28,797 bases of DNA, from positions 15,513 to 44,309 of the forward strand of contig BFEA01000341.1 of the NCBI GenBank assembly GCA_003427395.1, written 5' to 3'. The stretch comes from Chara braunii. Lineage: Eukaryota > Streptophyta > Charophyceae > Charales > Characeae. Positions 27,401-28,797 of this stretch are shown here, one piece after another (the stretch's first letter is position 1; each line of letters opens with the position of its first letter). The notes beneath the pieces are model-generated. The model made no database searches. It saw only the letters and a list, made by a program, of their open reading frames with translations, and was not told the DNA's origin. The position numbers and the translations under genes are program-made.

Positions 27401-27556
27401 CCCAGTAGCTTCAGGTTGGCCCCACGTGTCTGCGCCCAGGCCCAGTTTCAGGTTGGCCCCAAGTGTCTGCGCCCAGGCCCAGTAGCTTCAGGTTGGCCCC
27501 AAGTGTCTGCACCCAGGCCCAGTAGCTTCAGGTTGGCCGCAAGTGTCTGCGCCCTT
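27401..27556 (+). repeat. 40-bp tandem repeat, four copies
   Basis: Units start at 27401, 27441, 27478 and 27518. They share CCCAGTAGCTTCAGGTTGGC then CCCAAGTGTCTGCGCCCAGG, with few differences. The second copy is 3 bases shorter. High identity suggests recent amplification. Confidence 0.9.
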
Positions 27557-28393
27557 GTGGAGTTAGGCTGCTTAGGCACGTCCAGGTAGCCCTCCAGGCT
27601 CCAAGTGTTTGCCGCATTCTCATTGGCTCGTGGTAGATGTGTGACGACAATGCTGCATTCTCATTGGTCCGCGGGCACTGCGTGATGTGTCGGCCTCCCA
27701 CTGCATGTGCCCAGGGCCTCAACCGAATGTGTGTGGCCAGGGCCTCTACCGCATGGGAACTGCTGAGTAGCAACATGAATTGGTCCAAGCTTCGCAGGAT
27801 CAGGGAAGAGAATCAATGCAGATCAACCTCTCACTGCTGTGCGCGTGTGCCTGAAACCGGGACCCAGACGCGGCCTGGAGTACATCCTCGTTCAAGGAGG
27901 AGCCACCATTTTGGATCTGCGAATGGACCCAGAAGCCCACTCGTGGCATTGTGACGGACAAGACAGGGAGACCCTGGTCAACTATGACACGAAATTGGGA
28001 AGGAGAATACAGAGGTCACCAGAAGACAAGATGGACCAGATTTGTGAAAGAGCGGCCAGAACATTCAACCTGCATCCACCCCCTACAATTTCAGAAATGA
28101 AGTCCGTCTGGGCCTCGCTCCCGGGCCTACCCAGTCTCAAACTGGCAGGACTCCTGTGGCTCCTCTCCCACTCCGCTGTGACCCGTCAAAACACAGACTG
28201 AGAACACTGCTGATTTCTGAAGTTCTGCTGGTGGAATGGATGTCTTGCTGAGATTCCCGCATTCTGCTGTGTTTTCTAAGTCTGTCTGTGTGTGCGTGCT
28301 TGTGACCTGCGTGCCTGTCTGAGTGCTTGTTGGTATGAGTGTGTGTGTGACCCGCAAGGGTACTTGCTTGTTTGGTGGGCCCGTAGGGCCGGT
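27557..28393. other. Unassigned, contains one protein-like open frame (27839-28201 +)
   Basis: The plus frame 27839-28201 would encode 120 residues with ordinary composition in the middle (DRETLVNYDTKLGRRIQR, then a charged helix-like stretch). I do not recognise the family. It could be an exon or a transposon remnant. Upstream, CTGCATTCTCATTGG-like motifs recur twice near 27610-27665. Downstream, TG-rich low-complexity sequence runs to about 28350. Confidence 0.35.
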
Positions 28394-28402
28394 ACTTACC
28401 TG
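28394..28402 (-). promoter_or_regulatory. Possible 5' splice donor on the minus strand
   Basis: Minus-strand CAG|GTAAGT, a perfect match to the plant donor consensus, with the exon side at 28400 and above. Two minus frames are open across it, so a minus-strand exon running in from the right is possible. Alone this is weak evidence. Confidence 0.3.
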
Positions 28403-28797
28403 TGGCCGTGGCATTGAGGGTGGCAGCAGGGGAAAACACTCGAGTAGCGGAGGCAGGGGCCCCCGGCACCTGGAGCAGGTAGGCCGGTACCGCACCCAGT
28501 AGCAGTAGATGTGCCGGGTACTCGAGGCCGAGCAGAAGAAGACAAAGTTGGCATTTTTAGAGGCCCAGTAGCGGTAGGCTAGGTCTAGGCCGGTACCAGT
28601 CCATCCAGTCTGAGTCTAGAGCCTGTGCGGGCAATATCAGAGTCTGCAATGATGTTTCCCTCCGAAAAGGAGGAGGTACCGGTTGCTTGGGAGGCCGAGC
28701 GCCCTGGAAGTCACCGCCCAGGAGGCAAGTAGGCCGCTATATCAAGAGGCTGAGGCAAGAGCTCAGCCTCATTCTTCAGTGTGCAAGTTTGGCGACA
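28403..28797. other. Window end, no gene recognised; hairpin at 28746-28770
   Basis: GC-rich sequence with repeated GGCCGGTACC-like and CCCAGTAGC-like words. GAGGCTGAG (28746-28754) and CTCAGCCTC (28762-28770) form a perfect 9-bp hairpin. Confidence 0.5.

Overview
This looks like nuclear DNA from a streptophyte green alga, most likely a charophyte such as Chara. That is an inference. It rests on one confident gene, a GT37-type (plant xyloglucan fucosyltransferase family) protein. It also rests on two long CA/GA microsatellites, plant-type LTR retrotransposons primed by tRNA-Asp and tRNA-iMet, and a very high load of decayed repeats. Two single N bases (23122 and 26593) show that this is a draft assembly. 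No bacterial gene organisation, rRNA or CRISPR is present.

Layout. 1-1205: a poly-T start, a CT-rich stretch with no gene, then an LTR (352-1205). 1212-7835: a nearly complete Ty3/gypsy-like LTR retrotransposon, with two ~745-bp LTRs, a GCGT target duplication and a tRNA-Asp primer site. Inside it are a broken gag tail with one CCHC zinc knuckle and a hairpin-rich 3' half with no recognisable pol. 7836-10730: GC-rich sequence without a convincing gene. It holds two tandem U6-snRNA-like copies, each paired with a GC hairpin, and a cluster of competing helices near 9.5 kb. 10990-11930: a dispersed array of eleven short hairpins sharing a TAAGTT core, several with compensatory arm changes. 12186-12740: five ~122-bp tandem units with a related core. 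12900-15060: more hairpins and an LTR-end fragment. 15060-17960: a 26-bp tandem repeat, an inverted LTR (15788-16876, minus strand) and a minus-strand gag pseudogene with an iMet-type primer site. 17960-20650: no supported gene. 20681-21835: three MITE-like elements with GGG...CCC termini. 22199-22710: a tRNA-derived SINE-like sequence. 22844-23210: microsatellite and an N-flanked duplication. 23315-26227: the GT37 gene. 26228-28797: microsatellite, a 40-bp tandem repeat and otherwise unassigned sequence.

The repeats and the single host gene have no evident functional connection. The GT37 gene is a cell-wall glycosyltransferase sitting in a repeat-dominated region. The most unusual material is structural: short palindromes and stem-loops recur at every scale, several conserved as structure more than as sequence. 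The hairpin array at 11 kb and the tandem U6-like units at 8.3 kb are the best candidates for something undescribed.
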